Positions 8,544 to 19,713 of a stretch of DNA of 64,000 nt are shown here, in pieces. Position numbers and translations under genes: made by a program. The notes under the pieces are model-generated. The model was given only the letters and a program-made list of their open reading frames with translations. It was not told the DNA's origin and did not search any database. The DNA comes from DASVFB01 sp963815965. GTDB lineage: Bacteria; Actinomycetota; Thermoleophilia; Gaiellales; Gaiellaceae. The number at the start of each line of letters is the position of its first letter. Positions within the stretch are counted from its first letter, which is position 1. Location: the NCBI GenBank assembly GCA_963815965.1, contig CAWFIT010000019.1, positions 1 to 64,000 of the forward strand. The letters are read 5' to 3'.

Positions 8544-8726
8544 TTAAGCCCGCTGGGTAAACCAGCAGCCGCGTTCCTCGTCGCGGTACACAACGCTGTT
8601 CTGCCCGGAGTCGAGCACGAGCTCGAAGTAGCGGCGGGACACCGGCTCCTCCGTCCACCAGCGGTCGACGACGCGCCACTCCTCGCGAACGAGCGCGACC
8701 GACTGGCGGTTCACAAGCCGCGGCAC
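8544..8726 (-). CDS. Small protein encoded directly downstream of imuB
   Basis: This short product is rich in aromatic and charged residues (REEWRVVDRWWTEEP, RRYFELVLDSG, CWFTQRA). It resembles the small DUF6504-type proteins that often accompany Y-family polymerase genes in actinobacteria; that link is from memory of gene neighbourhoods, not a search. The GTG at 8726 gives 60 residues. The frame continues upstream to the imuB stop, and an unusual CTG overlapping that stop would give 75 residues, so the true start is uncertain. It is probably co-transcribed with imuB and thus SOS-regulated. Confidence 0.6.
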   Translation of the reverse strand: MPRLVNRQSVALVREEWRVVDRWWTEEPVSRRYFELVLDSGQNSVVYRDEERGCWFTQRA

Positions 8727-8767
8727 GCCCGAGGCGTTCGCCTCGACCAGGGCCGGTCTTGGAGCGT

Positions 8768-9952
8768 TCAGTCGTCCCGCGGAACGAACAGCGCGCGTGC
8801 TTCCGGTATGCGCGACCAAGGCGCCACCTCCACGACGGTGTTCACCGACCCGGAGCCGGTGCTCGAACGCACCTGCCGCAGGCTCTCGCTGAGGCGTGTG
8901 TCGAGCTCCGCGCCTGCGGCCTGCACGAGCTCGAGCTGCTGGCCGGTCGACTCGGTCAGCTCGACGATTTCGAGTCGCAGCTCGACGACAGGCGCCGGCA
9001 GTTCCGCGAGCTTCGGCGCGAGAGCGGCACGGAGACGATCGCGCTCGATCGTCGGATCGCGCAACGTCAGTGTCCGCCGCCACGACGCGCCGCCGATAAG
9101 CCGCGCGGCGACCGCGACCTTGCGCGCGAAGCGCTGCTCACGCTCCGGCCGTACGAGCAGCCGATCGAGCAGCACGTTGAACGCGCGCCTGAGCGTCAGC
9201 TCGTTCCCGACCGCCTCGGGAAACTCGAGCCGTTCGACAAGCTCCGACGGCGGGCGACGTCCCCGTACTCGCCGCCGCTCGCCGCCTCTCGCCAGGCTCC
9301 AGGCGCGCCGGCCGTCCGGCCCCAGACGTTCGGCAACGGCGCCGCCCGGCAGCCCGGCAAGCTCTCCAAGCCTTCGTACCCCCAGCTCCTTCAGTTCCTG
9401 CTGCTGCTCCGCGCCCAGAGGCAGGAGCCCGAGCGGCAGCGGCGCGAGGAACTCGCGCGTGTACTCGTCCGAGACGACGAGCAGCTGCCCCGGCCCCGCG
9501 ACGTGCGCCGCGGCGAGCGCGGCGAACTTCCGCTCGGCCGCGCCGATGCGCGCGTCCCAGTAGGAGCCGACCGCGGCGAGCGCCCGCTTCAGCGCCGGCT
9601 CGACGCCGCCGTAGAGCCGCTCGACGCCGCGAGTCTCGAAGAACGCGGTACCCCGCTCGGCCGGCGAGACCGCGATGCCCGCGTCCTCGAGCCTGCGCAA
9701 GATCTCCTCCCACTCGCGCTCGGCACCCTGCGGATCGCCCTCGACGAGGACGAGCGACGGGCAGAGCGCGAGCGCCTCTCCCAGCCGCATCCCCGGCTTG
9801 ACGCCCGCGGCCTCCGCAGCGGCCGTGACGGGCCCGAGGAGCGGCTCCGTCCCCTCGGCCGGGGAGAGCGCCGCCAGGCGCAGAGCGACCCGCGGGCGGC
9901 GGCGGAGCGCGGCCCGGAGGTCGAACCCTGGGATGGCGAGGCAGGCGATCAT
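8768..9952 (-). CDS. imuB: ImuB-like Y-family polymerase homologue (SOS mutagenesis)
   Basis: A 394-residue Y-family protein: N-terminal MIACLAIPGFDLRAAL, PGMRLGEALALCPSLV, the thumb helix-hairpin-helix (LGVRRLGELAGLPGGAVAERLG) and a little-finger-like C-terminus. The palm reads IPGF where active Dpo4/DinB enzymes have the metal Asp (xDxDxF). The SPAERGTAFFET region has lost the SxDE acidic pair, as in ImuB, which is a non-catalytic adaptor for DnaE2. The start is placed at 9952 because a LexA operator begins 2 nt upstream; the open frame extends to 9991 but would translate the operator. No imuA' gene is visible. Confidence 0.85.
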   Translation of the reverse strand: MIACLAIPGFDLRAALRRRPRVALRLAALSPAEGTEPLLGPVTAAAEAAGVKPGMRLGEALALCPSLVLVEGDPQGAEREWEEILRRLEDAGIAVSPAERGTAFFETRGVERLYGGVEPALKRALAAVGSYWDARIGAAERKFAALAAAHVAGPGQLLVVSDEYTREFLAPLPLGLLPLGAEQQQELKELGVRRLGELAGLPGGAVAERLGPDGRRAWSLARGGERRRVRGRRPPSELVERLEFPEAVGNELTLRRAFNVLLDRLLVRPEREQRFARKVAVAARLIGGASWRRTLTLRDPTIERDRLRAALAPKLAELPAPVVELRLEIVELTESTGQQLELVQAAGAELDTRLSESLRQVRSSTGSGSVNTVVEVAPWSRIPEARALFVPRDD

Positions 9953-9953
9953 G

Positions 9954-9984
9954 GGAACGTATGTTCTATCAGAACATACGTTCC
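9954..9984. promoter_or_regulatory. Double LexA (SOS) operator in front of imuB
   Basis: Two 12-bp boxes of the Gram-positive LexA form GAACN4GTTC: GAACGTATGTTC at 9955-9966 and GAACATACGTTC at 9972-9983. The second is the exact reverse complement of the first. Together they form a 14-nt perfect inverted repeat with a 3-nt spacer, abutting the imuB ATG. LexA bound here should block imuB initiation completely. Confidence 0.85.
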
Positions 9985-10007
9985 CCTTCAAGCCCTGCTC
10001 AAACTCT

Positions 10008-10697
10008 TTACGCCAACCGAATCTCCGCCGCAGTCTCGTGCATCCCGACGAACCATGGCACCACGTCGAGCACGCTCTCGCGCGCGCAGAAGCGGATGTC
10101 CTCTTCGAGCCCCGGCGGCCCGTACGTCCGCGCCGTCAGCCCTGTGTGCGCATCAGGGAACGCTCGCGCGACGAGCTCGGCGGCGATCGCCGCGTCGGAA
10201 CGCTGCCCACCCAGCTCCTGCACGATCCGACCCGCGCAGTAGGCATCGTCGAGCGCGAACGCGCCCTTGAAGCCTGCGCAGAGAATCGCCACGTCCTCCC
10301 CACGCTCTTTCACTTCGCGCACGACCGCGCCGAGGTTCAGCAACGAGCCGAGCAGGACGGTGTCACAACGCTCCGCCGCCTCGAGGATTGCACTCGTACC
10401 GTTCGTCGTCGAGAGGATCAGCGTGCTCGTTCCGGGCCGCCGCTCGAGGAACTCCCGCGGCGACGCGCCGACATCGAAGCCCTCGATGCGCACCGCATCG
10501 CGCTCGCCGCCGACCAGCGCGTCGGGGATGCGGGCGCGCAGCTCGCGCGCCTCGTCGATTTCCTTGCAGCAGAGAACCCGCTCGTACCCAGCCGCCAGTG
10601 CCTGCGCAATCGTCGAGGTCGCGCGGAGGACGTCGACGACGATCCCTACCGGCGCCGACACCTCCTCGGCCGGAGTAAACGCAACATGAACCTGCAC
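10008..10697 (-). CDS. comB: 2-phosphosulfolactate phosphatase family protein
   Basis: A 229-residue ComB-family enzyme, recognised by VDVLRATSTIAQALAAG, LILSTTNGTSAI, CAGFKGAFALDDAYCAG and the final FCARESVLDVVP. ComB hydrolyses 2-phosphosulfolactate to sulfolactate, a coenzyme M route step in archaea; bacterial members occur widely with uncertain physiological roles, including sulfolactate metabolism. The GTG start lies 6 nt after TAGCCT, predicting a leaderless mRNA. It is divergent from the rhomboid gene with only 17 nt between the proposed starts. No other CoM gene is nearby, so the pathway is open. Confidence 0.88.
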   Translation of the reverse strand: MQVHVAFTPAEEVSAPVGIVVDVLRATSTIAQALAAGYERVLCCKEIDEARELRARIPDALVGGERDAVRIEGFDVGASPREFLERRPGTSTLILSTTNGTSAILEAAERCDTVLLGSLLNLGAVVREVKERGEDVAILCAGFKGAFALDDAYCAGRIVQELGGQRSDAAIAAELVARAFPDAHTGLTARTYGPPGLEEDIRFCARESVLDVVPWFVGMHETAAEIRLA

Positions 10698-10702
10698 CGG
10701 AC

Positions 10703-10709
10703 TAGGCTA
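10703..10709. promoter_or_regulatory. Symmetric divergent -10 shared by comB and the rhomboid gene
   Basis: The plus strand reads TAGGCT (10703-10708) and the minus strand TAGCCT (10709-10704), nested in the near-palindrome ACTAGGCTAG. The comB GTG (10697) and the proposed rhomboid AUC (10715) each lie exactly 6 nt from their hexamer. Confidence 0.6.
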
Positions 10710-10714
10710 GTTGG

Positions 10715-11563
10715 ATCTACTGCTACCGCCACCCGAACCGCGAGACCGGCCTCTCGTGCACCGAGTGTGAACGGCCCATCTGCACCGAGTGCCTGCGGAT
10801 GACTCCCGTAGGCCCTCGCTGCCCCGACCACGCGACACAGGGTCGCGCGACGGTCCGGGCCCCGGCGCGCCAGCGGACGGCGCGGCGCGTCTCGTACATC
10901 AGCAGCGAGCAGCCGTTCGTCTGTTACGGGCTGATCGGCCTCAACGTGCTCATCTACCTGATAACCGTGGCGCAGGGCTCGGGCATCAACTCGCCCGGAG
11001 GAAAGCTCTTCTTCAAGTGGGTGCTGTACGGCCCAGCGGTCGCCAACGGCGACTGGTGGAGGCTCATCACCTCGGCGTTTTTGCACGCGAACATCCTTCA
11101 CATCGGGCTGAACATGCTCGCGATCGGCTGGCTTGGAGTTCCGGTCGAGCGCTTCGTCGGGCACCTGCGCTTTCTGGGGATCTACATGGTCTCGGGTCTC
11201 GCGGGCGCTGCGGGCGCGTTGATCGCCACCCCGACGGGAATCACGGTCGGCGCGTCGGGCGCGGTCTTCGGGATCCTCGGGGCGCTGCTGGTCATCGAGT
11301 ACCAGCAGACCGGCAAGCTCGCCGGCCAGGCCTTCACGCTGATCGTGATCAACCTCGCGTTCTCGTTCACCGTCAGCGGCATCTCTGTCGGCGGCCACAT
11401 CGGGGGCCTGATCGGAGGCATCGCCTCGATGCTCGCGCTGTCCCGGTTCGGGCGTGCTCACGTCGCCTACGGCAGGCCCGGCCTGCTTGGGATCGCCGCG
11501 CTAGTCGCGGTGGGAGCGCTCAGCATCGCCGTCTCGTACTGGAAAGTCCGCGGCTACGCGTGA
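10715..11563 (+). CDS. Rhomboid-family intramembrane serine protease with N-terminal zinc finger
   Basis: Six or so membrane helices follow a cytosolic zinc-finger-like head with cysteines at residues 3, 15, 18, 23, 26 and 36 and histidines at 6 and 39 (YCYRHPNRETGLSC, CERPICTEC, CPDH). The catalytic serine is in GASGAVFG (about residue 181) and the histidine in GGHIGG (about 228), both intact. The first in-frame ATG (10799) would delete most of the zinc finger, and no GTG or TTG precedes it back to the stop at 10703. An ATC at 10715 sits 6 nt after TAGGCT, the spacing seen at other starts, so I place the start there. Substrate unknown. Confidence 0.82.
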   Translation: MYCYRHPNRETGLSCTECERPICTECLRMTPVGPRCPDHATQGRATVRAPARQRTARRVSYISSEQPFVCYGLIGLNVLIYLITVAQGSGINSPGGKLFFKWVLYGPAVANGDWWRLITSAFLHANILHIGLNMLAIGWLGVPVERFVGHLRFLGIYMVSGLAGAAGALIATPTGITVGASGAVFGILGALLVIEYQQTGKLAGQAFTLIVINLAFSFTVSGISVGGHIGGLIGGIASMLALSRFGRAHVAYGRPGLLGIAALVAVGALSIAVSYWKVRGYA

Positions 11564-11585
11564 AACGGCTCGCGCCCGTGGGCTG

Positions 11586-12245
11586 ATGGACTACCGGCCG
11601 GTTCCGCTGCTGTACGAACGCCCGTCTCTCGACGAGTCGCTCGCGGCCTCGCGCGCGTTCCTCGCATCCCTGGACGCGCGGCGCTCGGTGCGGCGCTTCT
11701 CGAGCGAGGCCGTGCCGCGGGAGCTGGTCGAGAACGCGATCCGCGCCGCCGGAACCGCACCGTCGGGCGCGCATCAGCAGCCGTGGACGTTCGTCGTCGT
11801 CTCGGATCCCGAGACGAAGCAACAACTCCGCGAAGGCGCGGAGGCCGAGGAGCGGGCGTTCTACGAGCACCGGGCGACGCCTCAATGGAAAGAGGCGATC
11901 AGGCCGATCGGCACCGACTGGGTGAAGACGCACATCACGGACGCCCCGTACGTGATCGTCGTCTTCGAGCAGCCGTGGCGCTGGGAGGACGGCCAGAAGG
12001 TCAAGCACTACTACGTCCGCGAGTCGGTCGGCATCGCCGTCGGCTTCCTGCTCGCGGCGCTACAGGAGGCCGGCCTCTGCGCGCTGACGCACACACCGAG
12101 CCCGATGCGCTTTCTCGCCGAGATCCTCGGCCGGCCCGAGAACGAGCGGCCGTTCATCCTCATCCCGGTCGGCTTTCCGGCCGATGACGCCGAGGTGCCC
12201 GACCTCGAGCGTAAGCCGCTTGACGAGATCATGGTGGAGGTGTGA
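11586..12245 (+). CDS. Nitroreductase-family flavoprotein (iodotyrosine deiodinase/BluB-like)
   Basis: A 219-residue FMN-dependent fold. It has the N-terminal RRSVRRFSSEAVP, GTAPSGAHQQPWTFVVV (flavin phosphate region), the EERAFYEHR segment, GTDWVKTHITDAPY, and KHYYVRESVGIAVGFLL with ALTHTPSPM. This set fits the deiodinase-like branch of the nitroreductase superfamily, which performs reductive dehalogenation or related flavin chemistry. The actual substrate cannot be inferred. It starts 22 nt after the rhomboid stop and may be co-transcribed. It converges on the PPDK gene with 7 nt between stops. Confidence 0.85.
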   Translation: MDYRPVPLLYERPSLDESLAASRAFLASLDARRSVRRFSSEAVPRELVENAIRAAGTAPSGAHQQPWTFVVVSDPETKQQLREGAEAEERAFYEHRATPQWKEAIRPIGTDWVKTHITDAPYVIVVFEQPWRWEDGQKVKHYYVRESVGIAVGFLLAALQEAGLCALTHTPSPMRFLAEILGRPENERPFILIPVGFPADDAEVPDLERKPLDEIMVEV

Positions 12246-12252
12246 GCGGCGG

Positions 12253-14849
<2,597 letters not shown>

Positions 14850-14853
<4 letters not shown>

Positions 14854-16211
14854 TGGGCGGATTCTTCCACGGCGTACAACCGCCATTCGTCGGGAACACC
14901 TTTCAGCTCCACGGATCCTCGCTCGCGGAAGCGGAGCCCCGAGCCGGCGACGAGGTCCTTCACGGTGCTCGAAACGAGAACTTCCCCCGGCTGTGCCTCC
15001 TTGGCCACGCGGGCTCCGATGTGGACGGCGATGCCGCCGACCTTTCCGTCGATCAGCTCACACTCGCCGGTGTGGAGGCCGGCGCGCACCTCCAGCCCAA
15101 GGTCGCGCACACCGTCGGTGATCGCCCGTGCGCAGCGGACCGCGCGGGCGGGGCCGTCGAAGCGCGCGAAGAACCCGTCGCCGGCGACGTCGAGCTCCGC
15201 GCCGCGGTGGCGCACGAGCTCGCGGCGGATCAGCGAGTGATGGCGCTGCAGGAGCTCGCGCCAGGCACGGTCTCCCAACTCGACTGCCTTCTCGGTCGAG
15301 CCGACGATGTCGGTGAAGAGAATCGTCGCGAGCACGCGTTCCGGCTCGGCCTCCTCCCAGCCGCCCGCGGCCCAGACATCCGTGACGAACCGCTCGATTT
15401 CCGTTGCGACCCGAAGCGCGGGCGCGCCGAAGGCGAGGTGGCCTGCGCCGGGGACCACCGCAACCCGTGCCGTCGGAATCCGCGACGCCATGTAGTTCGC
15501 TACTTCGATCGGCGCGATCGTGTCCTCGGACCCGTGCAGGATCAGCGTCGGGACGCGAACCGCGGGAAGGACATGGCGCACGTCGATCTCCTTGTTCATG
15601 CGGTGCAGCGCCTCCAGGGAGCCTGGGCTGGAGCCGTAGCGCAGGTAGTCAAGGAAGTTCTGCGCCTCCTCCTCCTCGAACGGGCCGTACGCCTGCGTCG
15701 CTCGAAGCGCCTCCTCGCGTGGCCCGAAGATGCGCAGGTCGCGCTCGACCTCCCGCTCGTACTCCTCCTCGGTGCGGCCCCACGGGTAGTCGGGCGCCCA
15801 CATCCTGCGCGGAAAAGCGCTGCGGACGACCAGCGCCGCCGTCCTCTCCGGGTACGTCGCGGCGAACAGGATGCTCATCGCCGCTCCCTCCGAGAGCCCG
15901 TAGAAGGCGGCGCGGCGCGAACCTACGGCATCCATCACCGCGCGGGCGTCGTCCATCCGCGTCTCGAGCGTCGGCGCGCCGCCGACGCGGTCCGACATCC
16001 CCGTGCCGCGCTTGTCGAACCGAATCAGTCGCGAGAACGATGACTGGAGTTCGAGCGCGGGCGCGAAGGACGGCAGCGACCACCCGAGCTCGAGATGCGT
16101 CACATAGCCGGGAACGAAGACGAGGTCGAACGGACCGTCGCCGGTCACCTGGTAAGCAATGTTGACGTCGCCACTCTTCGCGTACTGGGTCGCCGGCAGC
16201 TCCACGCCCAC
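14850..16211 (-). CDS. Alpha/beta-hydrolase fused to class III nucleotide cyclase
   Basis: A 453-residue two-domain protein. Residues 1-270 form an alpha/beta hydrolase with the oxyanion/nucleophile elbow GLSEGAAM and the C-terminal HLAFG histidine; the acid follows LILHGSEDT. Residues 290-450 are a class III cyclase: metal aspartates in LFTDIVGSTE and DVAGDGFFARF, and the transition-state arginine in GARVAKEA with His where Asn is usual. The architecture matches mycobacterial Rv1900c (LipJ). It likely makes cAMP or cGMP under control of the hydrolase-like domain; specificity is not predictable. It is coupled to ppdK by ATGA overlap. Confidence 0.9.
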
Positions 16212-16257
16212 AGTGTCTCCGAAACCCGGAGGCCCCAGGGTCAGGGTTCGCGCACGT

Positions 16258-17337
16258 CTACGGGCGCAAGAGGTAAAAGCGCCAGAAGTCGTTCTCGATC
16301 GGCAGCACCTCGCAGCTCGAGAAACCGGCCTCTCGTGCGTAGCCGCGGACGGTGTCCGGGCGAATGACCGTGCCCGTGCCTGCGGCGCCCTCGCCGATCA
16401 TCCCGACCGGCAGGCAGTGGAAGACGCTGAAGCCGTAGAACAGGCGCTCGGCTTCGCCTGCGGGTGCCGTGAACGTCGCTTCCGTCCGCTCGTCGCCGAT
16501 GAACATGAGACCGCCGTCCGCAAGGAGACCGCGCGCGGCGCGCAGCACCTCGACCGGGTACGACATGTCGTGCAGCGCCTCGAAGATCGTTACAAGGTCG
16601 TATCTGCCGGCGAGCCCTGCGTCAGCGGCATCGCGCTCGTGGAAGGTCACGCGCTCTTCGACGCCGCTCCCGTCGAGGTTCTCGCGTGCGCTCTCGATCG
16701 ACGCGTGGTCGGAGTCGATCCCGTCGACTCGCACGTTTGGATACGCGCGCGCGATCTCGATGCTCGAGCGGCCCTGGCCGCACGCGACGTCGGCGACAGC
16801 TGCGGGTGGATCCACGAGGAGCCGCTCGTGGATCGCCGGCACCGACGGCAGCCACTCCTTCCCGAGCAGCTTCTCGAACAGCGGCCGCGTGAACGCAGCC
16901 TGGGCCTCGTGCATGTCCTCGCCGTACTCGGCGTATGGCACACCGCCGCCGTTCCTGAACGCGTCCAGCACCGCGTCGACCGGGCGGATCGAAGCGAGCA
17001 CTGATCGCGCCATCGGCGCGATGTAGTTGAGGCTCGACACGTCGAGCAGCGCCTCGTCGTGGCCCTCCGGGAGCCGGAACCGGCGCTCTGACTCGGTCCC
17101 TTCGACCGCGAGCAGATCGCTCGCCGCCTGGTGCTCGAGCCACTCGCGCGCGTACCGCTCGTGCACGCCGGCCGCGTCCGCCAGCTCGGGCGACGTCAGC
17201 GGGCCCCGCTCGGCAAGGGCCCGGTAGAGGCCGAGAACGTCGCCGACGTAGACCGAGAAGAGGTCGAACGCGCCGATCGCGTTCACGAACAGCCGCTCGA
17301 CGAGCGCGTCGCGGCGTTGCGCTGCTTCAGCGTCCAT
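16258..17337 (-). CDS. Class I SAM-dependent methyltransferase with N-terminal winged helix
   Basis: The 359 residues divide into an N-terminal winged-helix-like dimerisation region (GPLTSPELADAAGVHERYAREWLEHQ, about 45-75) and a Rossmann methyltransferase. That domain has the SAM motif VADVACGQGRSS, an acidic IDSDHASIE, and LVTIFEALHDM. The layout resembles mycobacterial Rv2258c and O-methyltransferases of secondary metabolism. The acceptor is unknown. The ATG at 17337 overlaps the stop of the small membrane protein gene (TGATG), which fixes the start. Confidence 0.85.
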   Translation of the reverse strand: MDAEAAQRRDALVERLFVNAIGAFDLFSVYVGDVLGLYRALAERGPLTSPELADAAGVHERYAREWLEHQAASDLLAVEGTESERRFRLPEGHDEALLDVSSLNYIAPMARSVLASIRPVDAVLDAFRNGGGVPYAEYGEDMHEAQAAFTRPLFEKLLGKEWLPSVPAIHERLLVDPPAAVADVACGQGRSSIEIARAYPNVRVDGIDSDHASIESARENLDGSGVEERVTFHERDAADAGLAGRYDLVTIFEALHDMSYPVEVLRAARGLLADGGLMFIGDERTEATFTAPAGEAERLFYGFSVFHCLPVGMIGEGAAGTGTVIRPDTVRGYAREAGFSSCEVLPIENDFWRFYLLRP

Positions 17338-17504
17338 CAGCCGGATCGTCTCACCTGACGCGCCTTGATGTCGGCGACGAGCCGGGCGATCCGGATCCCG
17401 AGCCACACAGGCAGGAAGATCACGTAGAAGAGGACGAGCGCGGGGGCCATCAGCGCCCACCACAGTGCCCAGCGCAGGCGCGTAACGGGCGGTTTTTCTT
17501 TCAC
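17337..17504 (-). CDS. Small single-span membrane protein
   Basis: A 55-residue product with a basic N-terminus (KEKPPVTRLRW), one hydrophobic helix about 25 residues long (WWALMAPALVLFYVIFLPVW) and a basic tail. The gene is held by overlaps at both ends: its GTG shares bases with the TGA of the PPDK regulator, and its TGA shares bases with the ATG of the methyltransferase. Such tight packing is strong evidence for a real gene although it is too short for most gene callers. Function unknown. Confidence 0.72.
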   Translation of the reverse strand: MKEKPPVTRLRWALWWALMAPALVLFYVIFLPVWLGIRIARLVADIKARQVRRSG

Positions 17505-18325
17505 GCGCTCGCGGTCGCAGACCTGCGCCGCTCGACGATGCGCAGGACGCGCTGCGCCGTCTCCTCGATCGAGAGTTCAGACACGTCGACGACGGGGCAG
17601 CCGAGCTGCCGGTGCACGGCTGCAGCCTGCTCGAGTTCCTCGTAGATCTCGACGAGCTCCGAGTACGAGCTCTTCGAGAGGCGCATCAGCCGGGCGCGCA
17701 CCTGGCGGATTTCCGACAGGCGCTCGGCGTCGATCGTGAGGCCGACGACCTTCGTCCGGTCGATCTCCAAGAGCTCCTTCGGCGGCTCGATGCCGCGAAC
17801 GATCGGCACGTTCGCGACCTTGTAGCCGAGGTAGCCCAGGTACATCGACAGCGGCGTCTTCGAGGTACGCGATACACCGACGAGCACGATGTCCGCGTCC
17901 TCGAGGCCGGCGCCGAGGCCGTCGTCGAACTTGACCGCGAACTCGATCGCCTCCATCCGTTTGAAATAGTGCGAGTCGAGCGGCGGGCGCCGGCCGGACT
18001 CCATCTTCGCGGCCTTGCCGGAGACGGCGGCGACCTCCTCGATCGGCTGCCCGAGCAGGTCACAGCAGTGGAGGCTGTCGCGGCGGCACAGCTCGCCCAT
18101 CGTGTCGCGCAGCTGCGTGTCGACGAGCGTGTAGACGATCACGGCAGGCCTGTCCTTGGTGCGCGAGACCGCGAGCTGCACGTCGTCGACCGTCTCCACG
18201 CGCGGATGACGAACGACCTCGAACTCGGTGTCCGGAAACTGCGCCTCGAGCGCGAGCACGAGCCGCACGGCGGTCTCGCCGGTGGAGTCGGAGATGACGT
18301 GAAGCTCAACGACGGACGTGCTCAT
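17501..18325 (-). CDS. ppsR: PPDK/PEP synthase regulatory protein (bifunctional kinase/phosphorylase)
   Basis: A DUF299-family protein of 274 residues, the normal size. It phosphorylates a threonine next to the phospho-histidine of PPDK or PEP synthase with ADP, switching it off, and reverses this with inorganic phosphate. Visible are the N-terminal SDSTGETA motif and the P-loop GVSRTSKTPLS at residues 150-160. The start at 18325 leaves out an upstream extension of arginine-rich shadow sequence. Because ppdK itself lies in the same direction 3 kb downstream and no ppsA is seen, PPDK is the likely partner. Confidence 0.93.
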   Translation of the reverse strand: MSTSVVELHVISDSTGETAVRLVLALEAQFPDTEFEVVRHPRVETVDDVQLAVSRTKDRPAVIVYTLVDTQLRDTMGELCRRDSLHCCDLLGQPIEEVAAVSGKAAKMESGRRPPLDSHYFKRMEAIEFAVKFDDGLGAGLEDADIVLVGVSRTSKTPLSMYLGYLGYKVANVPIVRGIEPPKELLEIDRTKVVGLTIDAERLSEIRQVRARLMRLSKSSYSELVEIYEELEQAAAVHRQLGCPVVDVSELSIEETAQRVLRIVERRRSATASA

Positions 18326-18334
18326 CCCGACGCG

Positions 18335-18344
18335 AGGGTAACCT
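18335..18344. promoter_or_regulatory. Overlapping divergent -10 elements (PPDK regulator / glyQS)
   Basis: AGGGTAACCT contains TAACCT on plus (18339-18344), 7 nt before the glyQS ATG, and TACCCT on minus (18340-18335), 9 nt before the regulator ATG. Both mRNAs would be leaderless or nearly so. Confidence 0.5.
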
Positions 18345-18351
18345 CCGCCGG

Positions 18352-19710
18352 ATGTCCGAGACGACCGAGGTGACGATGGAGAAAATCGTCTCGCTGTGCA
18401 GGCGGCGCGGCTTCGTCTTCCCCTCGTCTGAGATCTACGGCGGGCTCGGCTCGACCTACGACTACGGGCATTACGGCGTCCTCGCGAAGAACAACATCCG
18501 CTCGCTCTGGTTCCAGGCGATGGTGCAGGAGCGAGACGACATGGTGGCACTCGACTCCGCGATCATCCTCAACCCTCGGGTCTGGGAGGCTTCGGGACAC
18601 GTCTCGGGCTTCACCGACCCGCTCGTCGACTGCCGTACGTGCAAACTCCGTTTTCGCGAGGACCAGCTGGACCAGGCGCAGTGCGGCCGTAAGCCGAGCA
18701 AGCATCCGGGCGAACACTCTGAGTGTGATCTGACCGAGGCGCGGCAGTTCAACCTCATGTTCCAGACGCACGTCGGTGCGCTCGAAGGCGAGGGCTCGCT
18801 CGCTTACCTGCGTCCGGAGACCGCGCAGGGCATCTTCATCAACTTCAAGAACGTGCTCCAGATCGCGCGGCGCAAACCGCCCTTCGGGATCGCGCAGATC
18901 GGTAAGTCGTTCCGCAACGAGATCACGCCTGGGAACTTCCTTTTCCGCGTCCGCGAGTTCGAGCAGATGGAGATGGAGTTCTTCGTTCCGCCGGACGACG
19001 CCGAGAAATGGCACCGCTACTGGATCGACGAGCGCATGCGCTGGTATCTCGAGTACGGCCTGCGCGAGAGCCGGCTCCGCGAGCGGGTTCACGGCCCGGA
19101 GGAGCGTTCGCACTATTCGCTCGCCACGAGCGACATCGAGTACCTCTACCCCATCGGTTGGTCGGAGCTCGAGGGCATGGCGAACCGCGGCGAGTACGAC
19201 CTGACGCAGCACACGAAGGAATCCGGCACGAAGCTCGAGTACGTCGGCGAAGGAGGCGAGCGCTACACGCCGTGGGTGATCGAGCCGGCAGTCAGCATCG
19301 AGCGCATCTTTGTCGCGATGCTCGTCGACGCGTACGACGAGGAAGTCGTTGCTGAGCGGGAGCGCACTGTGCTTCGGCTCCATCCCGCGATCGCGCCGGT
19401 GAAGGCTGCGATCCTGCCGCTGATCGCGAAGAACAGCGACATGGTGACTCGGGCTCGCAAGCTCCACGAGGTTTTGCGGAAGGGACAAATCGTCGAGTAC
19501 GACGACGGCGGTGCGATCGGTCGCCGCTATCGCCGCCAGGACGAGATAGGGACGCCGTTCGCGTTCACGATCGACGAGCAAACGCTCGAGGACGACACCG
19601 TCACCGTGCGCGACCGGGACTCTCTCGCGCAGGAGCGCCTCCCGCTCGCCGGCGTGCCCGGCTGGCTCGACGACGCGCTCGACCGGCCGTGGCAGACGCC
19701 GAAGACTTGA
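18352..19710 (+). CDS. glyQS: Glycyl-tRNA synthetase (alpha2 class II type)
   Basis: Charges tRNA-Gly. The 452-residue protein is the single-chain alpha2 form used by actinobacteria and eukaryotes: YGGLGSTYDYGHYG near the N-terminus, a zinc-knuckle-like CRTCKLRFRED, motif 2 (GKSFRNEITPGNFLFRVREFEQMEMEFF) and motif 3 (PAVSIERI), then the anticodon-binding domain. The start ATG lies 7 nt after TAACCT and lacks a Shine-Dalgarno. It converges on recO with 3 nt between stops. Confidence 0.97.
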   Translation: MSETTEVTMEKIVSLCRRRGFVFPSSEIYGGLGSTYDYGHYGVLAKNNIRSLWFQAMVQERDDMVALDSAIILNPRVWEASGHVSGFTDPLVDCRTCKLRFREDQLDQAQCGRKPSKHPGEHSECDLTEARQFNLMFQTHVGALEGEGSLAYLRPETAQGIFINFKNVLQIARRKPPFGIAQIGKSFRNEITPGNFLFRVREFEQMEMEFFVPPDDAEKWHRYWIDERMRWYLEYGLRESRLRERVHGPEERSHYSLATSDIEYLYPIGWSELEGMANRGEYDLTQHTKESGTKLEYVGEGGERYTPWVIEPAVSIERIFVAMLVDAYDEEVVAERERTVLRLHPAIAPVKAAILPLIAKNSDMVTRARKLHEVLRKGQIVEYDDGGAIGRRYRRQDEIGTPFAFTIDEQTLEDDTVTVRDRDSLAQERLPLAGVPGWLDDALDRPWQTPKT

Positions 19711-19713
19711 ACG

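Noticed and set aside
9953..9991. imuB start at 9991
   Set aside because: It would place the LexA operator inside the coding region and add residues with no family counterpart.
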